Positions 28,022-36,618 of a stretch of DNA of 64,000 nt are shown here, in pieces. The notes beneath the pieces are model-generated. The model searched no databases. It had not been told where the DNA came from and saw only the letters and a list, made by a program, of their open reading frames with translations. The stretch comes from Bacillus thuringiensis (GTDB taxonomy: Bacteria; Bacillota; Bacilli; Bacillales; Bacillaceae_G), in NCBI RefSeq assembly GCF_001182785.1, contig NZ_CP012099.1, positions 742,501 through 806,500 of the forward strand, read 5' to 3'. Position 1 is the stretch's first letter; each line of letters opens with the position of its first letter. The translations under genes were made by a program, and so were the position numbers.

Positions 28022-29095
28022 ATGTATTTAGCTTTTAAAAATATAAAAAACAACAAACTGTTTTCAGTCATTCTTCTTATGTCATTTTTTATTTCTTTTC
28101 TTTCTATATCAATATCCGCACTTTTAACAGAGTCTAAACGAAACTTTATATCTGCTTTTCAAATCGGTTTTCCAGAGAAGAATCAAATTTTAACTGTTCC
28201 GATAGCGAATGCAACTGAATTGGAAGAGATAATTCCTTTCATACAAGATACTTTTGTTAAAAGTGATATTTATGTAGAGCATTTAAAAGCATTAAATAGT
28301 TCAGGGGCAACAAAGATCATAGCTGTGAACTTAAAAGATGATTATTATTGGAAGCCATATATTTCTGAAGGACAATATTTTCATCGTGAAAATGTAAACG
28401 ATATGGTTGTTGGCGATCAAACGAATGTAGAGGAGTTATATGAATTTGATGATACATATAAAAAAATAGGAACTATATCAAGAAAAGACAGTGACGTCGG
28501 TGTAGCAGGTATATACGTTCCACTTCAAAACTTACCTACTATATCTAAAAAAGGTATTATCGCGAGTAAACAATTACAATTAACAGTTGTTAATCCTACA
28601 TCATCTATTCATAACGAAATAAAAAAGTTTATGGGGAGGAGTAAAGATGTACTTTCGGGAGATGTTCAAATACTGAATGAACGAGATCTTCAGGAACTAC
28701 ATGTGACACATATAGATCCAGCAAATAAGTATTATTATAAATTCATTCTTGTTGCAATTGTTTCTGGCATTTCTGCGGTTTTATTTTGGATTTATAAAAA
28801 AGAAAGAGAGATTTCATTAAAAAAAGCAGTAGGTGCTTCTAATAGATCTATTTACTGTGAACTATATGTTCAAATTTTGTTTATTTCTCTAGTGGCGATG
28901 TTGTTGGTTTTTCTGGTGTTAGAAATGTTTTCTGGAATAATTCATACGTATTTTCAGACATACTTATTAAAACCGTTAACACCATATGTATTGGTATGTA
29001 ATATTGTTTTTATAATTTTTCTTACAATGTTTGTTACTGTAATTCCAATCAAGCACATTATAAATATATATCCTGGAAAACATTTAAGAACGTAG
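28022..29095 (+). CDS. bacteriocin-associated membrane protein, first half-unit
   Basis: 357 aa from ATG 28022 (AAAAGGAG 7 nt upstream). One N-terminal membrane helix, a ~210-residue extracellular domain, then three C-terminal helices (about 240-262, 290-312 and 325-345), with the FtsX/MacB-like KKEREISLKKAVGASNRSI coupling segment. This is half of the ~700-aa membrane protein usually found with lactococcin-972-type peptides. Together with the next gene and the ATPase it should form an ABC transporter for export or immunity. Confidence 0.75.
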   Translation: MYLAFKNIKNNKLFSVILLMSFFISFLSISISALLTESKRNFISAFQIGFPEKNQILTVPIANATELEEIIPFIQDTFVKSDIYVEHLKALNSSGATKIIAVNLKDDYYWKPYISEGQYFHRENVNDMVVGDQTNVEELYEFDDTYKKIGTISRKDSDVGVAGIYVPLQNLPTISKKGIIASKQLQLTVVNPTSSIHNEIKKFMGRSKDVLSGDVQILNERDLQELHVTHIDPANKYYYKFILVAIVSGISAVLFWIYKKEREISLKKAVGASNRSIYCELYVQILFISLVAMLLVFLVLEMFSGIIHTYFQTYLLKPLTPYVLVCNIVFIIFLTMFVTVIPIKHIINIYPGKHLRT

Positions 29096-29104
29096 GAGGT
29101 CTTC

Positions 29105-30337
29105 ATGTTTTTTATATTTGATTCTATACGGTCTGTGAAAAAACGGTTGTTACCAAGTTTGATTATAGTAATTTCTTTAATTATTGCATTTTCTTCAGCA
29201 ATAGAATTTGTTAGTAATCTTTCGGGATATCGAAAAATGATGACGTTAGCAAATAATTTATCAACTCATAAAAATTTCTATGAACTTTATGCGACGCAAG
29301 ATATAACATTGTTTAGCGAAGAAAAAGCGAAAAATGATTATCAAGATTTCATGCAAGGGTTATCTAATACGATACCAATAACAAATAAAACAAATTATTT
29401 GTTCCGTAACTATTCACTTAGTTTAAAAAAAGAAAATGGAACGATAAAGACTCTTATTGTTGATAAAGATATTAATAAGTACTTTCATATACGAATTTCA
29501 CAAGGAAGATATTTTGAGGAATCGGAATTTCATAAATCAGTATTTGATATTAGACCTGTTATATTAGGGGCTAATTATATAGAAAAGGTATCTATTGGTG
29601 ATGTTATACGATCTGGAAAAATGAAGCTAAAAGTAATTGGCTTTTTAGAAAAAAATTCACCATTTACATATCCTCGAAGTGGTGAAATATCGGATAATCG
29701 TATTACATTATTAGATGACATGGCGATTTTACCAATTGGAACAGAAGAAATAGAGTTCTATAGTGTAGAACTTTTATACAATGGGTTAATTATAGAAACA
29801 AAGGAGAAGATAAATATAAATGAATTTCAAAAGAAAGTATTAAAGGTAACGGAAGGTAAGGGGTATTCGTATTATGTTACAAATCCGAATAAATTGTTAG
29901 AAAATGAAAAACAAGGTATTGATAATATGTCATACCCCTTATTATTAAGCGGTACAGTCTTATTTTTTTCATTTCTATCTATTGTATTGACATCAATGGC
30001 AACACTTTATATAGAGCGTAAAAATATTTCTATTAAATCAGCGTTAGGTGCAAGCACTTTTCAAATATGTCTTCCATTTATTATTGAGTATATGTTGTTA
30101 TTCATTTTATCGATATGTATAGGAATTACGTATTTTCAATGGGAGAATAGCGGAGCGATTGAAATTCAAAAAGAGCTAGAAAATAGTACCGTATCTTTTT
30201 TTGGAACGTTAAAAGTCTCTATAGAATCATTGGTTGTTATAGGTGCTTTATCACTTGTAATGATCCTCGTTATATATGCAATCATTTATTTAAATGTACT
30301 AAAAATAAAAAATACATATATGAAAGAGGTGTTATAG
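29105..30337 (+). CDS. bacteriocin-associated membrane protein, second half-unit
   Basis: 410 aa with the same architecture as its neighbour: one N-terminal helix, a large extracellular domain (about 40-275), three C-terminal helices and the coupling segment YIERKNISIKSALGASTFQI. TAGGAGG stands 6 nt before the ATG and the gene starts 9 nt after the previous stop. The pair looks like a natural split of the single long protein known from lactococcin-972 loci, giving a heterodimeric permease. Confidence 0.75.
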   Translation: MFFIFDSIRSVKKRLLPSLIIVISLIIAFSSAIEFVSNLSGYRKMMTLANNLSTHKNFYELYATQDITLFSEEKAKNDYQDFMQGLSNTIPITNKTNYLFRNYSLSLKKENGTIKTLIVDKDINKYFHIRISQGRYFEESEFHKSVFDIRPVILGANYIEKVSIGDVIRSGKMKLKVIGFLEKNSPFTYPRSGEISDNRITLLDDMAILPIGTEEIEFYSVELLYNGLIIETKEKININEFQKKVLKVTEGKGYSYYVTNPNKLLENEKQGIDNMSYPLLLSGTVLFFSFLSIVLTSMATLYIERKNISIKSALGASTFQICLPFIIEYMLLFILSICIGITYFQWENSGAIEIQKELENSTVSFFGTLKVSIESLVVIGALSLVMILVIYAIIYLNVLKIKNTYMKEVL

Positions 30338-30988
30338 ATGATTCAGCTCGCAAATGTGGCTAAGGGATACGGAAAGAGCAATTTTAGTGCTTTAAAAGAT
30401 ATTAATCTTACAATAGAAAAAGGCGAAATGATAGCCATTATGGGACCATCTGGTTCTGGGAAATCAACCTTGCTTAACATTATTGGCTTAATTGAGAGCC
30501 CCTCTACTGGAATGTATTTTTTAGATGGAATGGATACGAGTACATTCAAGTCAAACTATCATAAGTATAGAAACACGGAAGTTGGATTTGTATTTCAGAA
30601 CTTTTCGCTATTAGATGATTATACAGTTGTTGAAAATGTAATGCTTCCGCTTGTATATAGAAAAATTTCTCATAAGAAACGTATACAAATATCAAAAGAA
30701 ATGCTGGAAATGGTAGGACTGGAAAGGCATATTAACAAATATCCTTACGAGTTATCAGGAGGAGAACAGCAAAGAACAGCAATAGCAAGGGCTTTAGCAC
30801 AAGATACAAAAATTATACTTGCTGATGAACCGACTGGTGCTCTCGATCAAGAAAACGGGAAGAAAATTATGAGCATTTTAAAAGAGATTAATAAACAAGG
30901 AAAAACGGTGCTAGTTGTTACACATGATCAAAAGGTAGCTGCATATTGTCAGAGGACGATACGGTTACTTGATGGTTGTATGGTATAA
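30338..30988 (+). CDS. ABC transporter ATPase, bacteriocin export/immunity type
   Basis: 216 aa MacB/LolD-like ATPase. Walker A GPSGSGKST, Q-loop FVFQNFSLLDDYTVVENV, signature LSGGEQQRTAIARAL, Walker B ILADEPTGALD and the switch His (VTHDQ) are intact. It starts immediately after the previous stop, so it is coupled to the two permease halves. It powers their mechanical cycle at the membrane. Confidence 0.92.
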   Translation: MIQLANVAKGYGKSNFSALKDINLTIEKGEMIAIMGPSGSGKSTLLNIIGLIESPSTGMYFLDGMDTSTFKSNYHKYRNTEVGFVFQNFSLLDDYTVVENVMLPLVYRKISHKKRIQISKEMLEMVGLERHINKYPYELSGGEQQRTAIARALAQDTKIILADEPTGALDQENGKKIMSILKEINKQGKTVLVVTHDQKVAAYCQRTIRLLDGCMV

Positions 30989-31020
30989 TATGGATAATGT
31001 TATATGAAGAGGTGATACAT

Positions 31021-31224
31021 ATGGAAAATGTATATAAAGGACTTAGGCATACCGGATTTACTGCAATGCTTATTTTTGGAGGGGTATTTTTACTTCGCTG
31101 GCTCATACATGATGAGATGCTACTGGATCAGCTTATTGGATTTAGTGTAGGAATGGTAATGGTTGTTTCGTCAGTTTCCATTCAAAAGTATAGTAAAGAA
31201 TTACAGATGAATGAGAAATATTAA
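31021..31224 (+). CDS. small two-helix membrane protein at the end of the bacteriocin unit
   Basis: 67 aa with two hydrophobic segments (about 11-27 and 35-52) and a charged tail. GAAGAGGTG precedes the ATG by 6 nt. It lies 32 nt after the ATPase gene in the same direction with no terminator between, so it is probably co-transcribed. An immunity helper is possible; no family is recognised. Confidence 0.65.
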   Translation: MENVYKGLRHTGFTAMLIFGGVFLLRWLIHDEMLLDQLIGFSVGMVMVVSSVSIQKYSKELQMNEKY

Positions 31225-31351
31225 TAATTTTTAACTGCTGTTATCTTTTTCATAGTTTAGTAATCGTGGAGGCTTTCGTGTGATTGTTGCAAAGGGAAAA
31301 TAGAGCATCGAATTTTGAAGTGACCCCTAAAAGTTAGACACGGTTATTTCA

Positions 31352-32149
31352 TTAGGCAGCTTGATAAAAGTGAGTCCGGTATTGTACCGGGCTCATTTTT
31401 AATTTTGCCTTAATCCGTTTCGTATTATAATAATCTATATATTTTTCTAATTCTATTTTAAAGTGCTCTACATTTTCAAATTCTTTTATGTAGAGGAACT
31501 CCGACTTCATAATCCCAAAGAAATTTTCTATTACTGCGTTGTCGTAACAGTTTCCTTTTCGAGACATACTCTGGACGATAGCTCTTGATTCAAGTGTCCG
31601 GACGTACTGTCTCATTTGATAATGCCATCCTTGATCCGAATGCATCAGTAGCTGGTGGGTTTCGGGTAAACGTTCCAATGCTTTCTCTAACATGTCTGAA
31701 ACAAGCGAATACGTCGGTCTAGAACCAATTGTATAGGTAATAATTTCACCATTATACAAATCTAATACAGGTGATACATACAGTTTTTCTCCAAACAATT
31801 TAAACTCTGTGATGTCTGTTATCCACTTTTGATTCGGTGCATCTGTATGAAAATTACGCTCTAAAATATTAGGTGCAATTCTACCGACTTTTCCTTTATA
31901 GGATTTATATTTCTTCATACGCACAACACACTTTAACCCAAGCTCTTTCATAATGCGCTGAACCTTCTTGTGGTTCACTTTCTGGCCACGATTCGTTAAT
32001 TCATCACGAATGCGACGGTAACCATAACGACCTTCATTTTCCTCATAAATCGCTTTAATCTCAGCTTTCAAATCGGCATCTACATCTGGACGATTCATTT
32101 TCTTTACTAAATCATAATACGTGCTTCGAGGAATAGTAGCTAGCTCCAC
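31352..32149 (-). CDS. IS150-type transposase OrfB (DDE integrase core)
   Basis: 265 aa from a GTG at 32149. DDE catalytic triad visible: WITDITEF (Asp), HSDQGWHYQ (Asp) and NAVIENFFGIMKSE (Glu). HTH_21 region at the N-terminus. The frame continues upstream without stop to about 32222, overlapping the end of orfA. This suggests that the real product is an OrfAB fusion made by a -1 frameshift at the A-run in GGAAAAATC. Confidence 0.92.
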   Translation of the reverse strand: MELATIPRSTYYDLVKKMNRPDVDADLKAEIKAIYEENEGRYGYRRIRDELTNRGQKVNHKKVQRIMKELGLKCVVRMKKYKSYKGKVGRIAPNILERNFHTDAPNQKWITDITEFKLFGEKLYVSPVLDLYNGEIITYTIGSRPTYSLVSDMLEKALERLPETHQLLMHSDQGWHYQMRQYVRTLESRAIVQSMSRKGNCYDNAVIENFFGIMKSEFLYIKEFENVEHFKIELEKYIDYYNTKRIKAKLKMSPVQYRTHFYQAA

Positions 32150-32187
32150 GAGTGCCTTGACCGAATATTTATGCCTTAATTCATAGA

Positions 32188-32706
32188 CTACTTGCGCTTT
32201 GTCTTGTTTTGTGATTTTTCCTTGTTTTGAACTAAGGCATTTAACTTTTTTAAGTACTCATTTTCCATCTCAAGCTGTTTAATGCGTGCTTCAAGTGCTT
32301 CGACTGATCCTTCAGCTAAAGGTTGTTTCAATTGTTTATTTGAATCTTTTTTCATGGATGGACGCCCCTTTTTCTTAGATTGAAGGGCATCAATTCCTTG
32401 TGTTTCGAGCTGTTTTTTCCAAACAGAAATCGTTGAAGGGGCAGGAATATTAAAGATAGCTGCCGTCTCAAATAAGGACATACCGTTTTCAATCATAAAG
32501 TTTAGTACGTCTAGTTTAAATTGTTGTGTGTAATTTGTACATCGTTTTAGAAAAGCTTCCAGACCATTCTGTTTATATTGGTTTACCCAATTCAAAATGA
32601 TTGTGTCACTTATACCGAGCGATCTACCCAGTTCTCGATAACTTTCATTTCCGTTCAAATAACGTAGAACGATTTGTATTTTTTCATCAGCTGTAAATTT
32701 AGCCAT
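32188..32706 (-). CDS. IS150-type transposase OrfA (helix-turn-helix)
   Basis: 172 aa. Two helix-turn-helix units (about 8-50 and 62-105: ELGRSLGISDTIILNWVNQY and FETAAIFNIPAPSTISVWKK) followed by a coiled-coil with Leu heptads (VEALEARIKQLEMENEYLKK) for dimerisation. It binds the IS ends. Starts 55 nt inside the right end. Confidence 0.92.
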   Translation of the reverse strand: MAKFTADEKIQIVLRYLNGNESYRELGRSLGISDTIILNWVNQYKQNGLEAFLKRCTNYTQQFKLDVLNFMIENGMSLFETAAIFNIPAPSTISVWKKQLETQGIDALQSKKKGRPSMKKDSNKQLKQPLAEGSVEALEARIKQLEMENEYLKKLNALVQNKEKSQNKTKRK

Positions 32707-32758
32707 AGAAAAACTGCACCTCCAATTGTTAGACTGTGTCTAACAATTGGGGTGCAGT

Positions 32759-33754
32759 TCATTTACGCTTCTTTTTAATAAATGAAAAGGCTAAAGCTGT
32801 AATTAAAATACTGCCTTTAATGATATCTTGTGCATAATAAGGAACGTTCATCATTGTGAGGCCATTTAGTATAATTCCGATTAATACCGATCCGAGGAAT
32901 GTTCCGACTATATTTGGTTTCTTGGCACCGAACATTGCGTAACCGATATAGGCAGCTGCGACTGCATCCATTAATAATGGAGCACCAGCTGAAACTTGTC
33001 CTGTTCCAACGCGGCTGCATAGAATAATGCCGCCAATAGAAGCTAGTAAACCACTAATCATATAAGCATATACACGGTAACGATCAGTAGGAATACCGGC
33101 TAATCTAGCAGCTTCTCGATTCCCACCAGTCATATAAAAGAAACGACCGTACGTTGTTTTTTCTAAAAATAGATGTGCAATTAAAACGACAGTAAGCATG
33201 ATAATGACAGGGACTGGAATTCCTAAGACGGAACCTTGACCGATAAATAAAAAGGATGGAATAAAATGTCCTGTTGCACCGGACATTCCTTCATAAATTG
33301 AGGATCCTTTTGAAAATGTTAAGTGTAGTCCATTAACGATATACATGATACTTAATGTAGCTAGTAAATCGGGTAGTTTAATTCGGATAACGAGTAGTGC
33401 ATTTAATAATCCAACTAATAATCCGCAAAGAATAGGAACAAGGAGTGTAACTAATAGTTCTTGTCGATATAAAACGAGACAAGAAGCAGCTGCAATTGTT
33501 GCTAAACTAGCGGTAGAGCCGACTGATAAATCAAACCCATCTACAATCAATGTAAAGGTAACGCCGATTGCAAGTAACGTTACGATGGAAATAGAACGTA
33601 AAATATCACTAATATTGTTATATGTTAAAAAAGAATCATTGACGATAGAGAAAAAAATTGTAACACCTATAATAATAGCAATTGTACTAAATTGATAAAA
33701 AAGATGAGTAGGTAAATATAGTTTCTTAGTTTTCGTTTTATGAACGAGATTCAA
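32759..33754 (-). CDS. ribose-type ABC permease, 3' end remodelled by the IS
   Basis: 331 aa from TTG 33754 (GGGAG 8 nt upstream), about nine to ten membrane segments, BPD_transp_2 (RbsC/XylH) family, with the DGFDLSVGSTASLATIAAA and GLLVGLLNALLV regions. The TGA stop (32759-32761) is the first three bases of the IS, so the insertion set the end of the protein. If the sequences flanking the IS are joined, the frame would run 20 codons further. The membrane core is intact, so it may still work. Start overlaps the ATPase gene end by 17 nt. Confidence 0.85.
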   Translation of the reverse strand: MNLVHKTKTKKLYLPTHLFYQFSTIAIIIGVTIFFSIVNDSFLTYNNISDILRSISIVTLLAIGVTFTLIVDGFDLSVGSTASLATIAAASCLVLYRQELLVTLLVPILCGLLVGLLNALLVIRIKLPDLLATLSIMYIVNGLHLTFSKGSSIYEGMSGATGHFIPSFLFIGQGSVLGIPVPVIIMLTVVLIAHLFLEKTTYGRFFYMTGGNREAARLAGIPTDRYRVYAYMISGLLASIGGIILCSRVGTGQVSAGAPLLMDAVAAAYIGYAMFGAKKPNIVGTFLGSVLIGIILNGLTMMNVPYYAQDIIKGSILITALAFSFIKKKRK

Positions 33755-35225
33755 TGGAATAGCTCCCTTCAGATAAATGTAAAAGCTGTTCAGGAGATAG
33801 TTCGCTTGGTAAGTATTCACCTACAAATTCTCCGTTTGCCAGTATAAGAATGCGATCAGCGATATGCAACGCTTCATCTTGTTCTCCTGTGAAATAAATT
33901 ACGTAACTTCCGTTTTCTGTAATGTTGCGAATGAATTGAAAAATGTCTTGTTTCGCAGCGATGTCTACACCTTTAGTTGGCTCGTCTAAAAGAAATAGAT
34001 TAGGTTTGAATCCACTCCACTTTGCAATTGAGACTTTTTGTTGGTTTCCACCGCTAAGTGAATGAATAAGTGCCTTTGGGTCATTTGGTGAAATACCGAA
34101 AGAAGAAATTGCTGTAGTAGCATCATTTAATTCGGTTTGTTTTCGTTTCCAACCTGATTGATGTAAATTTGTGTGACTTATAATATCTTCCGAAAGAAAT
34201 ACGCCTTGTTTTCTTCTTTCTTCTGGTACAAGTGCGATTTTCGCTTTAATCGCATCTCGTGGTGTTTTAATCGTTAGTTTTTGACCGTCTATTTCTGCGT
34301 GATAAGTATGACGAGCACCAAATAACGTTTCAGCAAGTGTTGTTTTTCCACTTCCAATTAATCCGTATATCACAACAGTTTCTCCTTTTCGTATTGTAAG
34401 AGAAAGGGGAGAATGACCTTCGTGTAATAGAAGCTCTTGTACTTTAAATAGTTCCTCGCTCCCGGTTTTTGGTGCTGTATTAATAGGAAGTGTAAGTTGT
34501 TTTCCAGTCATTGCTTCCACAATTTGTTGATCTGTAATCGTTGTAATGGTTTCAGAAAGGGCAACTTGACCGTTATGTAATACAGTTACATCATCCGCGA
34601 AATTTCGAATCTCTGATAAACGATGAGAAACTAAAAGGATGCCAATTCCTTTTGATGTTAAATCTTTTAATAGCTTCCCAAAGGTTTCAACTTCTTTTGG
34701 TCCAAGAGAAGAAGTAGGTTCATCTAATAAAAGGTAATTTGTATTGTTAGATAAAGCTCTTGCGATAAGAAGTAATTGTTTTTCATGTAATGAACAGTTT
34801 GAAACATCTTCCGAAACATTTAAATTTACCTGTACAGTTTGCAAATGTTGTTTAGCGAGTGCGACTAATTTGGACTTTGAAAATAGTACTTTATTTTGCA
34901 TTGCTAAATGATCGATTAGTACATTTTCTAATACAGATAATCCGTGAATAAGTCCGTGATCTACTTCTTGTGTTACGAAAGAAATGCCATGCTTTTTTGC
35001 ATCGCGCGGTGAAGTAAAGGAAACAGACTGAGTATCAATTTTTATATCGCCAAAAACTGGTTGAATTTCACCAGTTGCTATTTTTAGTAAAGTACTTTTT
35101 CCCGCACCGTTCATGCCTAGTAAAGCGTGTACTTTTCCTTTTTGAATATGAATAGAAACATCTTCTAGAACAGGTGTAGCGACATGATAAGAATGTGTAA
35201 TGTTTTGAAGAGAGAACGTCATCAT
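33738..35225 (-). CDS. sugar-type ABC ATPase, two domains (RbsA-like)
   Basis: 495 aa with two ATPase domains. Domain 1: Walker A GMNGAGKST, CSLHEKQLLLIARAL, LLLDEPTSSLG. Domain 2: GLIGSGKTT, LSGGNQQKVSIAKW, LLDEPTKGVD. This duplicated layout is specific to monosaccharide/nucleoside importers of the RbsA/MglA type. ATG 35225 with AAGGAG upstream overlaps the binding-protein stop. The SAM riboswitch upstream implies a substrate linked to methionine/SAM metabolism. Confidence 0.9.
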   Translation of the reverse strand: MMTFSLQNITHSYHVATPVLEDVSIHIQKGKVHALLGMNGAGKSTLLKIATGEIQPVFGDIKIDTQSVSFTSPRDAKKHGISFVTQEVDHGLIHGLSVLENVLIDHLAMQNKVLFSKSKLVALAKQHLQTVQVNLNVSEDVSNCSLHEKQLLLIARALSNNTNYLLLDEPTSSLGPKEVETFGKLLKDLTSKGIGILLVSHRLSEIRNFADDVTVLHNGQVALSETITTITDQQIVEAMTGKQLTLPINTAPKTGSEELFKVQELLLHEGHSPLSLTIRKGETVVIYGLIGSGKTTLAETLFGARHTYHAEIDGQKLTIKTPRDAIKAKIALVPEERRKQGVFLSEDIISHTNLHQSGWKRKQTELNDATTAISSFGISPNDPKALIHSLSGGNQQKVSIAKWSGFKPNLFLLDEPTKGVDIAAKQDIFQFIRNITENGSYVIYFTGEQDEALHIADRILILANGEFVGEYLPSELSPEQLLHLSEGSYSIESRS

Positions 35226-36334
35226 TTTTTCTCCTTCTCTAATTTTTTCATCCAAGGGGAATATGCATCTTTTGAGTCTCCCCAACCGTTTATATATTTT
35301 GATAACTGATCCATTGTTATATTTTCTTTTGGTAAACTATTTTTCTTTACTAAATAAGGTTCTAGTGAATAAATATCTGGCGTTTGTTCACCAGCAATTT
35401 TTTTGTATAAAAATCGTACTTGAACCTTACCTACTTCAGCTGGATCAGTTGCAGCTGTAGCAGTCCAAGGTGAGTTTTCTTTTTGCATGAGTTGTAAATC
35501 CTCATTACTTAAGTCAATGCTATATACTTTTATATCTGTACGACCAGCTTGTTCAAGTGCTTTAACAGTCCCTTTAGCAAACTCATCCCACGAAGCGAAA
35601 ATAGCTTGTAAATCGCCTTTTTTCGGATATTTCTTTAGTAAAGCTTCTACTTGTGTTTGTGTATCGAGTGGCGTGTTATTACTAGCAGTACCGAATCTTG
35701 CGACTTCTTCTATATTTGGATACCGTTTATAAAAAGTATCAATGATAACATTGCGACGTTCCATTGGAGCAAATCCGCCGACCCATACAACTGCGATATT
35801 TCCTTGTCCATTCAAATCTTCCGCTAACGTTTTTAATGATTTCCATGCAAGACTATAGTCATCTTGATCAATAATTGTCACACCTGGCAAGCGTAGATCG
35901 TTATCGAACGCAACTACGGGAATGTTCGCTTGTAACGCTTTTTCTACTCCAGGTTTTAGTGCTTCAGAACGGCCATGATCAATTAAAATACCATCCACTT
36001 TTGAATTAATAGCAGTATCTAAATTTGCAGCCATTTTTGCTAAATCGTTATCAGAATTGTAGACTTGTACACTGCCGCCAAATAGCTCAACTTGTTTTTT
36101 GACACCCTCAATATATTGAGAGGAAAAAGTTCCGATGGACATTTGCATAATTAATGCGATTTTTAATGGCTTCTTTATTTGGCTTGGAATTTCTGTTTGT
36201 AATTGATTTTCTACCGTTGTAGTCGCCTTTCTCACAGTTTGTTGCTTTTGTGAAGAGATAGCATCTTGTTCATTTGTACAAGCTGCTAATGTAAATAAGA
36301 GAAAAATAAGTACGATGGAACATAATTTTTTCAT
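35222..36334 (-). CDS. sugar-type substrate-binding lipoprotein (RbsB-like)
   Basis: 370 aa. Lipobox LAAC (Cys about residue 19), a polar linker of ~40 residues, then a Peripla_BP_4 fold (about 58-340), with DGILIDHGRSEALKPGVEKAL, PVVAFDNDL and FASWDEFAKGTVKAL typical of RbsB/LsrB-like receptors. AGGAGGGA precedes the ATG. First gene after the SAM riboswitch. Candidate ligands are 5-methylthioribose or another ribosyl product of the SAM cycle; ribose or AI-2 cannot be excluded. Confidence 0.88.
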   Translation of the reverse strand: MKKLCSIVLIFLLFTLAACTNEQDAISSQKQQTVRKATTTVENQLQTEIPSQIKKPLKIALIMQMSIGTFSSQYIEGVKKQVELFGGSVQVYNSDNDLAKMAANLDTAINSKVDGILIDHGRSEALKPGVEKALQANIPVVAFDNDLRLPGVTIIDQDDYSLAWKSLKTLAEDLNGQGNIAVVWVGGFAPMERRNVIIDTFYKRYPNIEEVARFGTASNNTPLDTQTQVEALLKKYPKKGDLQAIFASWDEFAKGTVKALEQAGRTDIKVYSIDLSNEDLQLMQKENSPWTATAATDPAEVGKVQVRFLYKKIAGEQTPDIYSLEPYLVKKNSLPKENITMDQLSKYINGWGDSKDAYSPWMKKLEKEKK

Positions 36335-36380
36335 AAAAAAATCCCTCCTAAACTAAAAAGAGAGAGGAGGGAGTGAAAAT

Positions 36381-36415
36381 AAAAAACGCCTTTTCATATA
36401 GAAAAGACGCCTTAT
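36381..36415 (-). terminator. terminator of the SAM riboswitch
   Basis: On the minus strand GGCGTCTTTTC pairs with GAAAAGGCG around TATAT, followed by TTTTTTATTTT. It lies between the aptamer and the binding-protein gene, as expected for an S-box switch. Confidence 0.9.
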
Positions 36416-36421
36416 CATATT

Positions 36422-36530
36422 ACTCTTATCTTTCAACACAATGTGTTGTAAGAATTAGCACCGTGCCCATAAATGGGTCGGTTGCCGGGCTTCGTAGGGC
36501 TCATCCCTCCACCTGCTCTTGATAAGACAT
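36422..36530 (-). promoter_or_regulatory. SAM-I (S-box) riboswitch
   Basis: Minus-strand sequence shows all S-box blocks: CTTATCAAGAG, GGTGGAGGGATGAGCCC, GAAGCCCGGCAACC, a P3 stem around CCCATTTATGGG, CGGTGCTAATTC and the closing AGATAAGAG that pairs with CTTATC. SAM binding favours the terminator downstream, so the transporter is made when SAM/methionine is short. Confidence 0.95.
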
Positions 36531-36594
36531 CGAATATTTAACTATTTTGAATTATTCCACAAACGAATGGTGTTGTCAAACAGTATTTATAAAA

Positions 36595-36618
36595 AAATCC
36601 CTCAGGAAGAGGGATTTT
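36595..36618. terminator. terminator after the purine permease gene
   Basis: AAAATCCCTC / GAGGGATTTT with a 5-nt loop, flanked by a T-run on the minus strand. It overlaps the permease stop codon. Confidence 0.85.

Larger units (their letters stand above)
31316..32761 (-). mobile_element. IS3-family (IS150-type) insertion sequence
   Basis: About 1,446 bp, transposase on the minus strand. The ends are inverted repeats: left TGAAGTGACCCCTAAAAGTT (31316 on) and right, read inward, TGAACTGCACCCCAATTGTT, with the next GAGAC-type bases (AGACAC) identical. A 3-bp target duplication TTT flanks it (31313-31315 and 32762-32764). orfA and orfB are both full length, so it may be active. It was inserted into the 3' end of the sugar-type permease gene. 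Confidence 0.9.
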
